DNA from: Diplonema japonicum | Taxonomy: Eukaryota; Euglenozoa; Diplonemea; Diplonemida; Diplonemidae | DNA: 64,000 nucleotides | Assembly: GCA_964019335.1 (NCBI GenBank) | Contig: OZ025715.1 | Coordinates: 372,001-436,000, forward strand | Direction: 5' to 3' | Shown here: positions 1 to 9,013 of the stretch, piece after piece | How the letters are laid out: each line of letters opens with the position of its first letter | Position numbering within the stretch: the first letter of the stretch is position 1 | Notes under the pieces: generated by a model | Databases searched by the model: none | Told to the model about the DNA's origin: nothing | Seen by the model: the letters and a program-made list of their open reading frames with translations, nothing else | Made by a program: the position numbers and the translations under genes

Positions 1-99
1 GGTTGGAGGCTTGTCCTTCTCACCATCAGTATATGACCACATTGTCGCAAGGGTTGACCGCCACCATGTTATAATTTTTTTTTTTTTACTTATAAGTAG

Positions 100-189
100 A
101 GACAAAGGGGGGCGTTCCAGAATTTGAAAAAAAAAAAAAAAAAAAAAAAAGAAACGTCCTTTTATCTCATCTCTCTCTCTTTTTTTTTC
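100..189 (+). repeat. short interspersed repeat with A and T tracts
   Basis: A GGGGGGCG stretch is followed by a long A run, then AAACGTCCTTTTATCTCATC and a CT/T tract. The second half resembles the dispersed repeat seen at 3084-3124, 21235-21275, 49419-49460 and 56947-56985. It abuts the 5' end of the retroelement fragment that starts near 190. It therefore looks like a separate insertion or a truncation junction, and not part of the reverse transcriptase. The first 100 bases of the window hold nothing I recognise. Confidence 0.4.
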
Positions 190-1107
190 AACGCCCTGTT
201 GTCCATCATGGTGCGGGCAGTCGAGCAAGTCGCGCCAGACGCCGAAGTGCTAGCCTACGCTGACGACGCATACCTGCTGGCAAAGCTGCGTGGCTCACTA
301 CAAGCTGCGGTCAATGGGACATTGGAGTTCTGCGACCTGACGGGGATGGAAATCAACAAGGAGAAGACTGTTGGTTTCGGCACTGCTGAAGATTTCAAGT
401 CGAAAGTCATAGGAAACCGAACGGAGATGAGGAAAGGCTTGGAGGTCGCGGTACCCTACAAGACGGTGACAGACCTCTGCGGACTGGGGGTGAAGATCAA
501 CACACGCAGGACAGGAACGACGTGGAACAAACCGACCACGGGGGCGCTTGGCTCGCTGGACCGACTGGGGGGCACAAGGATTGCTTTCGAAACCAAAGCA
601 CACTTGGTCAGCACGACGGTCCTGCCATCTTGCCTATACAGTGGGCCGTTCTCCCCTCCATGTGATGAGGCACTCAAGAAGCTAACGACGAAGATCACTT
701 GTAACCTGTGGGGCCCTCATCACCGTGGACGGTCGCCCACCGCGGTAAACACAGTCCTGCTGAAGGGGCACACCAATGACCCCCTTTCCTACGTAATGTA
801 CCACTCCCTGAAGGTAGTATCCGGAGCACTCGATGACAGTCGGCTACGGCAGAGATGCATGCAGATCGCTGCGGGGTATGACGCGGGTTCCATCCCGATG
901 GGGCCGGTTGGCAACCTGGTCTGCCGGTGGCTTCCCCGAATAGGATGGAGTTGGGCGCAGCTACTAGGTTGCAACACATCTTGGGCCGAACGCGGACACA
1001 TCTTTAGAGAGGTGGTGAGGAAGGCCCGAAGTAGGACGCTGGCGGTCGAGAGGAGCACGATAAGCGGGATAGAGCCGGGGGCGGACCCCAAGACGAACCG
1101 ATTATGA
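190..1107 (+). pseudogene. reverse transcriptase fragment (palm C-part, thumb and connection)
   Basis: The frame opens with the end of RT motif B (NALLSIMVRA, matching NALVSVMVKC in copy 2). The catalytic box AYADDAYLLAKL follows at about 259-294. Downstream come conserved blocks shared with copy 2: TVLPSCLY, a SLWGP-like block, and VNTVLLKGHT. The two catalytic aspartates of the YADD box are intact, but the first catalytic Asp (motif A) and everything upstream are absent, so the fragment cannot be active. The reading frame extends 5' through a poly-Lys stretch encoded by a poly-A run; I treat that stretch as non-genic. The frame ends in TGA at 1105-1107, seven bases before the next ORF, which is in another frame. 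Confidence 0.75.
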
Positions 1108-1114
1108 CCCGCTC

Positions 1115-2077
1115 ATGTCCTACAGCCTGAGACGAGTGATCGCAGGAGGGGTTCCCTACCTAAACCCGCACGCAAATGCGAAGCGAAAGAGCGTCCCACT
1201 GGCGCCTGAAGGTGACGACAACGGTGACGACGAGGAGAACATGGGCCAGGCACCAACGACGGAGGTATCGCACACGCAAGGATTCAGATGCGACCTGTGC
1301 AAGTCTCCACACCCGGACACGGTGACCTTACTCCGCCATCAGCTGTATGAGTGCGCCTGTGCACAAGAGGAACTGGCACTAGACGGAATGGAGCCGTTGC
1401 GCAACAGATCAGGATGGCCCCTATGTCTGGAGCTGCACGCGATACTGCCGAGGGGGCATGTCTTCGCACACCTGGAGAAGCTGCAGCGATACATGGCTGT
1501 GGTGGTCGGGAAACGGGATGTGGAGCTCATGCAAATAGACAACGCCAGCACACAGCCGCTGCCGTGGGTACGCAATGTGGAGGGAAGGAGATGCCTCGTG
1601 CCAACGGCGGGGGAGCTCGAAGGAGTGGGAGGAATCGTCGCAGAATTCTTGAACCCGCTGCTGCAGTGGTTGTCACAGCTACGATGGGTGAAGGAGGACA
1701 CCAGCTCTGAAGTGTCAGCGGTGGAATTGGCCATCGACTTCGAATGGACGACTGGCAAGTTACTGGGGGTGCTGGAAGATAGGGCTCGCAAGATCAAAGC
1801 ACTGATAAGAAAGCTGAACGCGGCATGCAGGGCACGGAAGAAGCCACGCCCCTTCCCAGCAGATGAACAGAAGAGAGTGAAGTCCCTCATCGCAATAGGT
1901 GGGAAGACGGCTATGGGTTTCGCCAGGAGGCCCATCTTCGCCACCCACATCACTCACGACAAGCTGATGGAACTGAAAGCCGCTTACAAGCGAGACCGCA
2001 TCACACGACTCCGCAAGACGCTCAAGGCCTCGATTGGAACGAAAGCAATGCTCCAGAAGGGGAGTATAAATAGATAG
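1115..2077 (+). CDS. retroelement downstream ORF with C2HC-like zinc finger
   Basis: This is an intact 320-aa frame immediately after the RT fragment. Near residues 57-80 it has a C-x2-C...H...C cluster (CDLCKSPHPDTVTLLRHQ, then YEC), which looks like a single zinc finger. The C-terminal two thirds match the ORF at 7806-8516 in copy 2 block by block: LHAILPRG against LHGIIPRG, a long region around QRYMAVVVGKRD against QRYLLDVVTRRD, and VELAIDFE against MELAVDYE. It probably forms the C-terminal part of the element polyprotein (nucleic-acid binding or endonuclease-like), separated from the RT by a frameshift. I cannot identify an endonuclease active site. The element clade is not resolved. Confidence 0.65.
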   Translation: MSYSLRRVIAGGVPYLNPHANAKRKSVPLAPEGDDNGDDEENMGQAPTTEVSHTQGFRCDLCKSPHPDTVTLLRHQLYECACAQEELALDGMEPLRNRSGWPLCLELHAILPRGHVFAHLEKLQRYMAVVVGKRDVELMQIDNASTQPLPWVRNVEGRRCLVPTAGELEGVGGIVAEFLNPLLQWLSQLRWVKEDTSSEVSAVELAIDFEWTTGKLLGVLEDRARKIKALIRKLNAACRARKKPRPFPADEQKRVKSLIAIGGKTAMGFARRPIFATHITHDKLMELKAAYKRDRITRLRKTLKASIGTKAMLQKGSINR

Positions 2078-2150
2078 CCCCCCCTAACCCACCCAAGGGC
2101 GGCCCTCCATGAGGGGGTTTGTCCTGCACTTTGAGTTTTTTTTTTTTTTT
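2071..2150 (+). repeat. retroelement 3' tail, copy a
   Basis: TAGATAGCCCC, a C-rich run, GGCGGCCCTCCATGAGGGGG, TTTGTCCTGCACTTTGAG and then a T tract. CCCTC and GAGGG can pair around a 3-nt loop. Sequences of the same layout occur at 4138-4222 and 45181-45250 without any coding sequence attached. Confidence 0.7.
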
Positions 2151-2434
2151 GTCTTTCAAAGAAAAAAAAAGGGGGAAAAGAAAAATGATTTTATAACTAT
2201 GTGCAGATGTGCCGAGCAAAAAAAAAAAAAGATTCTTTCCTGTTTTAATCTTTTTGTTACTCGTGCGAACAATAAAGACATGTAGTGAAGAATTATTTTA
2301 TTTTTTGCACTTTTTTTTCACCGGGGGGGGGGGGGGGGGTTAATGTTTTTCTATGATCCGTTATTTATTTTATTTTTTATTACAAATATTTTATCTTTCA
2401 AAAATGATTTTATTACTATGTGCAACTTGTGCCG

Positions 2435-2471
<37 letters not shown>

Positions 2472-2724
2472 TTCGCAGCTTTTCTAAAAAACCTTTTTTT
2501 TTTTGCTCGCGAACAACAAAAGACATATAGTAATAAAGCATTATTTTTTTCTGCATGAAGAAGAAAAAAAAAAAAAACCAATTATATTGACAGTGCTAAA
2601 AAAGAGTAGTGGTTGCATTGTTGGGCTTATCCTTCTACAGGTTATTCCTGGCTGTGCACAAAACAACAATCAACCTCTCTCTCTTTTTTTTTTCTTTTTT
2701 TTTTTTTTTTTTTTTTTTTTTGTA
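2151..2724. other. non-coding spacer of homopolymers and short repeats
   Basis: A/T-rich spacer with A and T runs and a 17-nt G run near 2323. Two diverged copies of a segment containing CAAAAATGATTTTATTACTATGTGCA-like sequence lie near 2185-2230 and 2400-2440. A block at 2620-2700 (GTTGGGCTTATCCTTCTACAG, then TGTGCACAAAACAACAA and a CT/T tract) recurs at 45447-45530. No gene is seen. Confidence 0.6.
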
Positions 2725-3055
2725 GATGGCCCCTGTCTTGAGCTCCACGCAATTCTGCAACGATACTTGGCCGTGGTGGTAGAAAAGCGGGACGTGGAGC
2801 TCATGCAGAAAGAGGACGTCCGCACACTACCGCTACCCTGGGTTCGAAATGTAGCAGGAAAGAGATGCCCTGTTCCGATAGCAGGCGAGCTCGAAGGTGT
2901 AGGTGGGGTCGCGTCCCAGTACCGCTGCTTCAATTACAGTCATGGGTGGAGAAGGACACCACCTTGGAGGTGTCGGCGGCGGAGAGGCCCGCTGGAAGAT
3001 AGGGCACGGAAGAAGCGACGCCCCTTCCCAGCGGAACATTTCTTTCTTTTTTAGG
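2725..3055 (+). pseudogene. degenerate fragment of the retroelement downstream ORF
   Basis: The segment matches 1419-1660 of copy 1 and then the 1780-1870 region: the protein blocks LELHAIL, LAVVVEKRDVELMQ, LPWVRNVAGKRC and GELEGVGG are readable. Part of the middle is deleted, so the sequence jumps towards the LEDRARK...RPFPA block. It begins directly after a long T run. Its divergence from copy 1 shows an independent, older insertion. Confidence 0.7.
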
Positions 3056-3083
3056 ATAGGTGCAGGTAGAGCATGAGAACAAA

Positions 3084-3124
3084 GGGGCGTCTCACAAAGA
3101 CTTCCTTTAACTCATATATTTTTT
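3084..3124 (+). repeat. dispersed 40-nt repeat, copy 1
   Basis: GGGGCGTCTCACAAAGACTT, then CCTTTAACTCATATA and a T tract. Related copies lie at 21235-21275, 49419-49460 and 56947-56985, and more distantly at 100-189. Confidence 0.6.
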
Positions 3125-3452
3125 TTTCGTAAAGATTTTATGGTGAACATCACACAAGCATAGGTAATTGACCGTAAAAGGCTTTAAAAAAAAAAGGGGG
3201 GGGGGGGGGGGGGGGCTGCTTGAAATAAAACACACCAGAAGCTTTCTTTTTCCTTCTTTTTTTGTTTGTCCGATTGCATCGATCTGGCTAGTCTTTGCTT
3301 AATACTGTAAGTTACGATCTGATTTTTCTACAATTTCACAGTTTTAACATTTTGGCTTTCTGAGGAGAATATATATAAAAATATATTTTCTTTTTGCCAA
3401 GTGACGCAGGGCGGGTAGGAGGCATCTTACTCCTCCGTAGCTTAGTTCAAAT

Positions 3453-3493
<41 letters not shown>

Positions 3494-4137
3494 CGTTTGC
3501 ATAAAAACAAAAAGGAACTACCTTAATTAAACACCGAATTCTTTTTTTCAAATGAATTTCTTTTTTTTATATCTTGATTTTCCAAAAGCTGTCTTATTGC
3601 TTACATACTGCGCCTCCAGAAAAAAGAAAAAAAAGAAGCGAATGAAAATTATTCACTTGATGCCAAAACCCATATTCCTCTTCAATACATCCCACCCTGC
3701 CTTCCAAACTTTTGTCAACTTGGAACTGCAAAAGCCAAGAACAGGGGGAAAGGAAGGTTCCGCTGTAGTTTTTCTTTTTTTGAGGTAGCTTGCCCATTTT
3801 ATCCCTGCAAACAGTTTGTCTCTCCGCACCTTCAGCAGTGAGCGAAAAAAAAAAAAAAAGACAATTTTCGAGAGTGTTCAAACTATTCTTTTTAGGTAGG
3901 TTACAGTGTATACTTTGTCCCCGTAACCCTCCCCCCCCCTTTTTTTTCTTTTTTTGTTTAATTGTTTTGACAGCAAAAAAAAAAAAAAAAAAAAAAAAGA
4001 TTGTAAATGAACTTTCAAAAAAAAAAAGTCAAGAAAAAGCAGCCTTTTCGTTTCGACTTTGACCTTCTGCGGGATAACCCAGTTTTGCACAAACAACAAC
4101 CGCCAGCTCTCTCTCTCTTTTTTTTTTTTTCCAAGGG

Positions 4138-4222
4138 TACTAAATAGATAGCCCCTCCCCCACCCCACAGAGCGGCCCTCCATGAGGGGGTTTGTCCTGC
4201 ACTTTTGAGTTTTTTTTTTTTT
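4138..4222 (+). repeat. retroelement 3' tail, copy b (solo)
   Basis: It has the same TAGATAGCCCC / GCGGCCCTCCATGAGGGGG / TTTGTCCTGCAC...GAG plus T-run arrangement as 2071-2150, with no coding part upstream. It is probably a very short 5'-truncated insertion of the same element. Confidence 0.7.
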
Positions 4223-5335
4223 TTTGGTCCAGGCTTCCCGCTGGCCCCCTCAGCCTCTCATAACGCAAGTAGTTTTTAACTAAAAGAAATGAGGAAAGAA
4301 AGAAGAAAAATAAAAAAGGGGAGAAGAATAAAAAAGGGGGGGGCGAGAAAAAAAGCTTTTTTTTTGAAGCATCCGCACCCTGGTTTTTTCCCCGTGTCTT
4401 CTTCTTTAATAAGTTCTTTAACTCTTTTTCCAATCATCAACAATTTCTTTTTTTTTTTTGTATTCTCTCCTATCTGAAGCCTTTGCTTGCTGGAGAACTA
4501 CCGGTTCTCCATCTTTCCCGAGCAGCAACGCACTTCCGCAATAAACTGCTGGCACCGATCCCTCCCCTGAATTTTCATGACAAAAAAAAAAGGAAAAAAA
4601 AAGAAGATAGCTAGCAACCCCCCCCCCCCCCCCCCCCCCGGGCTATGTTGGCAATGAAACGCATTTCCAAGCTTTTTTTTTGAAAATATGGAAACGGGAA
4701 CGGGGGCAAAAACGGAAACGTTTCCCTGTTTTTCGCCAACATTGCCTCCCCCCCTCCCCTCCCCATTCTTTTTTCGCAATATTTCCGACAGCAAACAACT
4801 CAAAAAAAAAAGGGGGGGAAAGAAGAAGAAAAAAAAAAAAAACTCTCTGAGGTGTGAGAAAGGATTTAATTGCTATATTCTCACGTTTCAAGGGTTTGCC
4901 ACAAATAGGGTGGAATTGTCATTGTTACCCTAGATTTTTTTTCCTCTTTCCTCCAGGGGGGGTGGGGGGGGCAGCAAGACCAAGGTCTTCCTAGGTCTCA
5001 GATGTCTGACGGCACCTCCCCTTAAACGAGTGAGCCATGCACTGCCCTTCTCACGGATTCTCCTTATGAGCAGCACAATAGAAATAGAGGGCAGAATTTT
5101 TGCCAGTAGCGCGGGTTTTTTTTTAAACCAATCCATCCCCCCCCCCCCCCCCCCCTTCATCTTCTGATTGCTCAACATTGAATAGGCAAAAAGAAAAGGT
5201 GATGCCAAAAGCCGAAACAAAATTTGAAGAAAGAAAAGTCCCCTATATGAAACTTCAAATACGTGCAAAAGAAAAAAAGAATTTGGTTTTTACTTTTTTG
5301 CGGCGGGACTACAGAAGGCGTGGGTCCACGACACG

Positions 5336-7705
5336 GTGTATACCAACGAACACAGATGCCTCTCCATCAAACTGTGTATCCCTACTCTCAAGAGCAAGAC
5401 ACGCAAGTACTTCATCCCGAAGGAACTGCCGGTGTCGACTGCTAGTGATGACCACGTGATTGAGCTGCTACAGGCGGAGAGATTCATCCAAAAACTTGAG
5501 GACATCGACGGCGCATACCGTGTGCTGGCTGACGTCTCGGAAAGACACTGCATCACAGGCGTGCCGATGGAGCAACAGAAGACTTTCCGAAGGAGGGGCG
5601 AGGAGCGCAAACCCAAGGAGAAATGCCTGTCGGCCAAGTCTGTAAAGGAAGCCACGGGCGCAGCGGTGGGTAGACAGAAGTCGATTGCCTGTTTGCAGAG
5701 GAAGCTTGCACACATCAGCGCGGAAATCCAGGTGATGATTGACAAGGGACAAGTGTGCAACATGCCAGTAGTTCTGTTGAAGACTTGGGCGAATGCTCTG
5801 AGTTTGCTGGAGAAACTGCCGAACCCTCCAGTATTTGATAGGAACTTGCTGAAGGATGACCTGGAGTCGATTGTCACCAGACTTCAACTGCTAGACGACA
5901 ACCTCTCCTCGCTACTACGCGAGATCGCAAAGGACACGAGAGTGGAGCGGGAGAAGAAGTACGAGGCGAGGATCAACACCCAGTTCCAGGAGGAGCGGAG
6001 GGGGATGACCGCCTTTGTGAAAAACACTTCTACGTCAGCGGCGCAGGCAGTGGAGAGCGGCGGAGTGCTGACCGCAGACCTCGACGAGATGGACAGGATG
6101 ATGCACGCGGAATGGGACGGCGTGCTCCAGATGTACGGTGAAGGGCATGAAGAACCATCGTACGAGGCTTTCAAGGCTAGATACGGGCCATACATCTCGA
6201 CGCATGACATGGTGCTCCAGCCACTGACAGGGGCTGATCTGAGAGCAGTTCTGGCCAAGAAATCGACGAGGACAGCACCGGGAGTTGATGGGTGGAGGAT
6301 GGCAGAACTTCGCGCTATGCCAAATGTATTGTTGGATGCGTGGGCGATGCTCTTCAACGCCATCGAGGTGACAGGGAAGTGGCCGAAGGCACTCCTGACG
6401 GCGTTGGTTACGCTGATCCCGAAGGGAGGCGAGAGGACTCCGCTCAACCACCGCCCCATCACAGTCACGAGTGCGGTCTACAGACTGTGGGCCTGTGCCA
6501 GGTTGCGTGATATATCGCCATGGCAAGAGAAATGGGCGGACGACTCGCAGCATGGTTTTCGACCACGTCACGGGACGGACAGCATCCTGATGGAGCTCAG
6601 CACGCAGCTGGAGACGGCGATGCTGACCAACACCCCTCTTAACGGCATAGCACTGGACTTCGTCAAGTGCTTCGACAGGGTGCCACAGAAAGTAGCGTTC
6701 GGGCTTATGCAAGACCTGGGTTTGCACCAGAGGATACTGACCCCGCTCAAAAAGCGATGTACGCAGGCCTCAAAAGACGTTTCCGCTTCCCTACTGGCGT
6801 GGGTTCCGAGTTCCACGTGACAAATGGAATTCTCCAAGGGTGTCCAATCCGTCATCCTGGTGAACGCTCTGGTGTCAGTGATGGTGAAGTGCGTGATTGC
6901 TGAGGTACCTGGCTCGCGATCGCTGTCGTACGCGGACGACGCGTACCTACTTGCGCGTTTGGTCGAGGTACTCAAGAGAGCGACCAACAAAACAATCGAG
7001 TTTTGCGAGCGGACAGGCATGCGCCTTAACGAAAACAAGTCACAAGCATTCTCGACGAAGGATGAGATCGGCCCTTGGTTGAAGTGCACAGGCTCATAGT
7101 TCAGAGTGACGAAGGGGATCAAGGCGCTTGGCGTGATCCTGAACATGAACGGGAAACATAGTTTGGACAAGCTACATTCCGCCGAAGGCCGTTTGTCCCG
7201 GCTTGGTGCATTGCCATTAAGCTTCGGGAACAAGGCGTCAATGCTGACGGGCACTGTGCTACCATCCTGTCTATACGGTACGACCTACGCTGCGCCGTCT
7301 GACAACCAGCTGAAGAAGCTCTGTACAGCGACGGTGACTTCCCTGTGGGGACCGCGCTTCAGGATGAGATCCCCGATGGCTGTGCTCAATGTGCTGTTAC
7401 CTGGACACACAGCATATCCACAAGCGAAGATTGTTTACAACACGGTGAACTGCCTGGTGCGAGAAAGCCTCACCTCCCCACAACTGTGGCAGCGAGTCAA
7501 TGAGATTGTTACACTGTACCGGGAGCGAGAGGACGACGAGGAGAGGGGGCCGCTAGGGGTCTTGCTGAAGAGGTGGCTACCCTTCCTGAACAAGGGGTGG
7601 TCCTTCATTGAAGGTTTGCGCGCTCTGGTGCCCAGTGCGAGACGCCATGAAGTAAGACAGGCGATCAGACCGGCTGTTGCAAAGGAATTGATCCACGGCA
7701 GGTAG
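5336..7705 (+). pseudogene. reverse transcriptase ORF, frameshifted and interrupted
   Basis: RT motifs appear in order: TAPGVDGWRMAEL (motif 2a-like), LIPKGGERTPLNHRPITVTS (motif 2), QHGFRPRHGTDS, GIALDFVKCFDRVP (motif A with the catalytic Asp), NGILQGCP (motif B), SYADDAYLLARL (motif C), then LNENKSQ and LGVILN (motifs D and E). The frame breaks near 6740-6820: one shift is needed to read GSEFHVTNGILQGCP and a second shift returns to the original frame at NALVSVMVKC. An in-frame TAG follows the CTGS residues at 7097-7099. Motif order and the YADD box mark a LINE-type RT, not a retroviral or group II one. The N-terminal 250 residues are charged and helical-looking, with no domain I can name. 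Confidence 0.8.
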
Positions 7706-7805
7706 TCTTTTGCTGGAATGGAAGCGGGTGCATGTCCGTCCACGAACGCCTGGTGGAGGAAGCTCCAGTCACGGAGACCGCTGATATCGTACAGACTGCG
7801 GCGGG

Positions 7806-8516
7806 ATGACACGAAGTGACCTACCTGCAGTGACCGCCCTCCACGGGATCATTCCAAGGGGCGCAACGGGGGCTGCGAAGCAACAGGCGGCAGTCGTGCA
7901 ACGATACCTGTTGGATGTAGTGACAAGACGAGACGCCAGAGCGGCTGAACGGAGCACCAGAATCCTCACCACCAACCCGTGGGATGAGATCACAACGGGG
8001 AAGCAGCACACTGTGCCCACAGTGGAGCTGTTGAAATCGAACGGAGCGTCGGGAAAGGTCCTAATGTTCTACATGAAGAGCGTCCTCAGGTGGCTGAAAA
8101 GCCTAAGATGGTACGCAGGCAGGAAGTTGACGTCCGTCACGACGATGGAGCTCGCAGTAGACTATGAGCAGGCCACCCGGCAGTCCTTGGCTGGACCCCT
8201 CGACGACCAGGACTGGCTCACAGAGAAGGCTGGAAGGATGCGATACATCTTAGGACGTATTCAGAAATGCACAGCAAAGAGTGGGAAGAATGCTTTCCCC
8301 GCCAACGCAAAGACAAGGGTACACACCCTTCGACATCTTGGGGGCCCGACGACACACGGCTACGACAGGAGACCACTCTTCTCCTCGAGCCAAACCGCCC
8401 CCTACCTAGCACGACTCCAAGCAATGTTTCTCGCCCAGATGCCGTCCATCTCATCGCGACAAACAGCCACCGCAGGCACCAGACAGCAACCGCAGAACGG
8501 TGACCGATTAGTGTGA
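7806..8516 (+). CDS. retroelement downstream ORF, copy 2
   Basis: This 236-aa frame is homologous to the ORF at 1115-2077 but lacks that ORF's N-terminal zinc finger; it may have decayed in 7706-7805, which is frame-broken. Shared blocks are LHGIIPRG, QRYLLDVVTRRD, LRWLKSLRW, MELAVDYE and RRPLFSS near the end. The region after 8516 (GTGAGCACC...CCGCACACCGAAATTTATC) resembles 53748-53792 in front of the second GH116 gene, so an orphan 3' piece of this or a related element may sit there. Confidence 0.65.
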   Translation: MTRSDLPAVTALHGIIPRGATGAAKQQAAVVQRYLLDVVTRRDARAAERSTRILTTNPWDEITTGKQHTVPTVELLKSNGASGKVLMFYMKSVLRWLKSLRWYAGRKLTSVTTMELAVDYEQATRQSLAGPLDDQDWLTEKAGRMRYILGRIQKCTAKSGKNAFPANAKTRVHTLRHLGGPTTHGYDRRPLFSSSQTAPYLARLQAMFLAQMPSISSRQTATAGTRQQPQNGDRLV

Positions 8517-9013
8517 ATTTCTCCCTGAACGGTGAGCACCCACCCGCACACCGAAATTTATCAAATTTTTTTTTAAAAAGACTATTAATTTCCGGAGATA
8601 AAAGTAGGGTATTCTCCCTTGAGACAATTTGGGTTCCGGGGATTGTTTTTTTTTTTTTTTTTTTTTTTTTTTTTCCCGAAGGGAGACAATTTGTCAAAAA
8701 AAAGAAGAGAAACCCTCCCCCCCCCCCCCCCCCCCTACCTTCGTAGTCCTAAATTCTCAAAGAGCAGGGTGCTGACTCCAGAATCTTTGAGAATCAAAAC
8801 AAAAGAACGAAGGAAAACAAAAAGAAAAAAAAGAACCTCCGCCTCTCTCTTCCCTTTTTCTCGTATGCTATGTTACGTAAAGACCTTTTTTGTTTCACCA
8901 CCCACTCTTTTTAAAAAGTCGGTATTCTTTTTTTTTCTTTTTTGCTTTTTATAATTTAGATACAACTTACAGGGGAGGAGGGGAGGTGGGGGAGAAAAAG
9001 AAAAGACGCAACA
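8517..9013. other. spacer and 5' leader region of the next gene
   Basis: Contains T runs (about 8647-8674), a C run (8717-8735) and A/T-rich sequence. CTTACAG ends at 8972, 41 nt upstream of the ATG at 9014, and is a plausible leader splice acceptor. No gene is seen. Confidence 0.5.

Larger units (their letters stand above)
190..2150 (+). mobile_element. 5'-truncated non-LTR retrotransposon copy 1
   Basis: This copy holds the C-terminal half of a reverse transcriptase (190-1107), a second ORF with a zinc finger (1115-2077) and a short 3' tail. The tail carries a CCCTC-CAT-GAGGG hairpin followed by a T tract. The same order (RT with a YADD box, thumb-like region, then a second conserved ORF) recurs in copy 2 at 5289-8516. 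The 5' part, including the fingers and most of the palm, is missing. That is the usual outcome of incomplete target-primed reverse transcription. No flanking target-site duplication could be assigned. Confidence 0.75.
3056..5288. other. repeat-rich spacer
   Basis: About 2.2 kb with no convincing gene. It contains the dispersed repeat GGGGCGTCTCACAAAGACTT at 3084-3124, G runs near 3196, a T run of about 40 at 3457-3493, and an ACAAACAAC repeat near 4087. The retroelement tail copy b is at 4138-4222. C runs lie near 4617-4639 and 5137-5154. Open frames here are mostly Lys, Phe or Pro homopolymer readings. Confidence 0.6.
5289..8516 (+). mobile_element. non-LTR retrotransposon copy 2, nearly complete coding region
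   Basis: This copy has an upstream region of about 300 residues without recognised motifs, a complete set of RT motifs (5336-7705, disrupted), and the second ORF at 7806-8516. It starts just after a T-rich stretch at 5289, so the true 5' end may be missing. It differs strongly from copy 1 in DNA but keeps the same protein blocks, so the two are old members of one family. Frameshifts and an internal stop show it is dead. Confidence 0.8.

Noticed and set aside
6740-6830. Frameshifts in the RT as programmed frameshifting
   Set aside because: Two opposite shifts within motif B plus an in-frame stop later are better explained by decay; the region shows no slippery heptamer.
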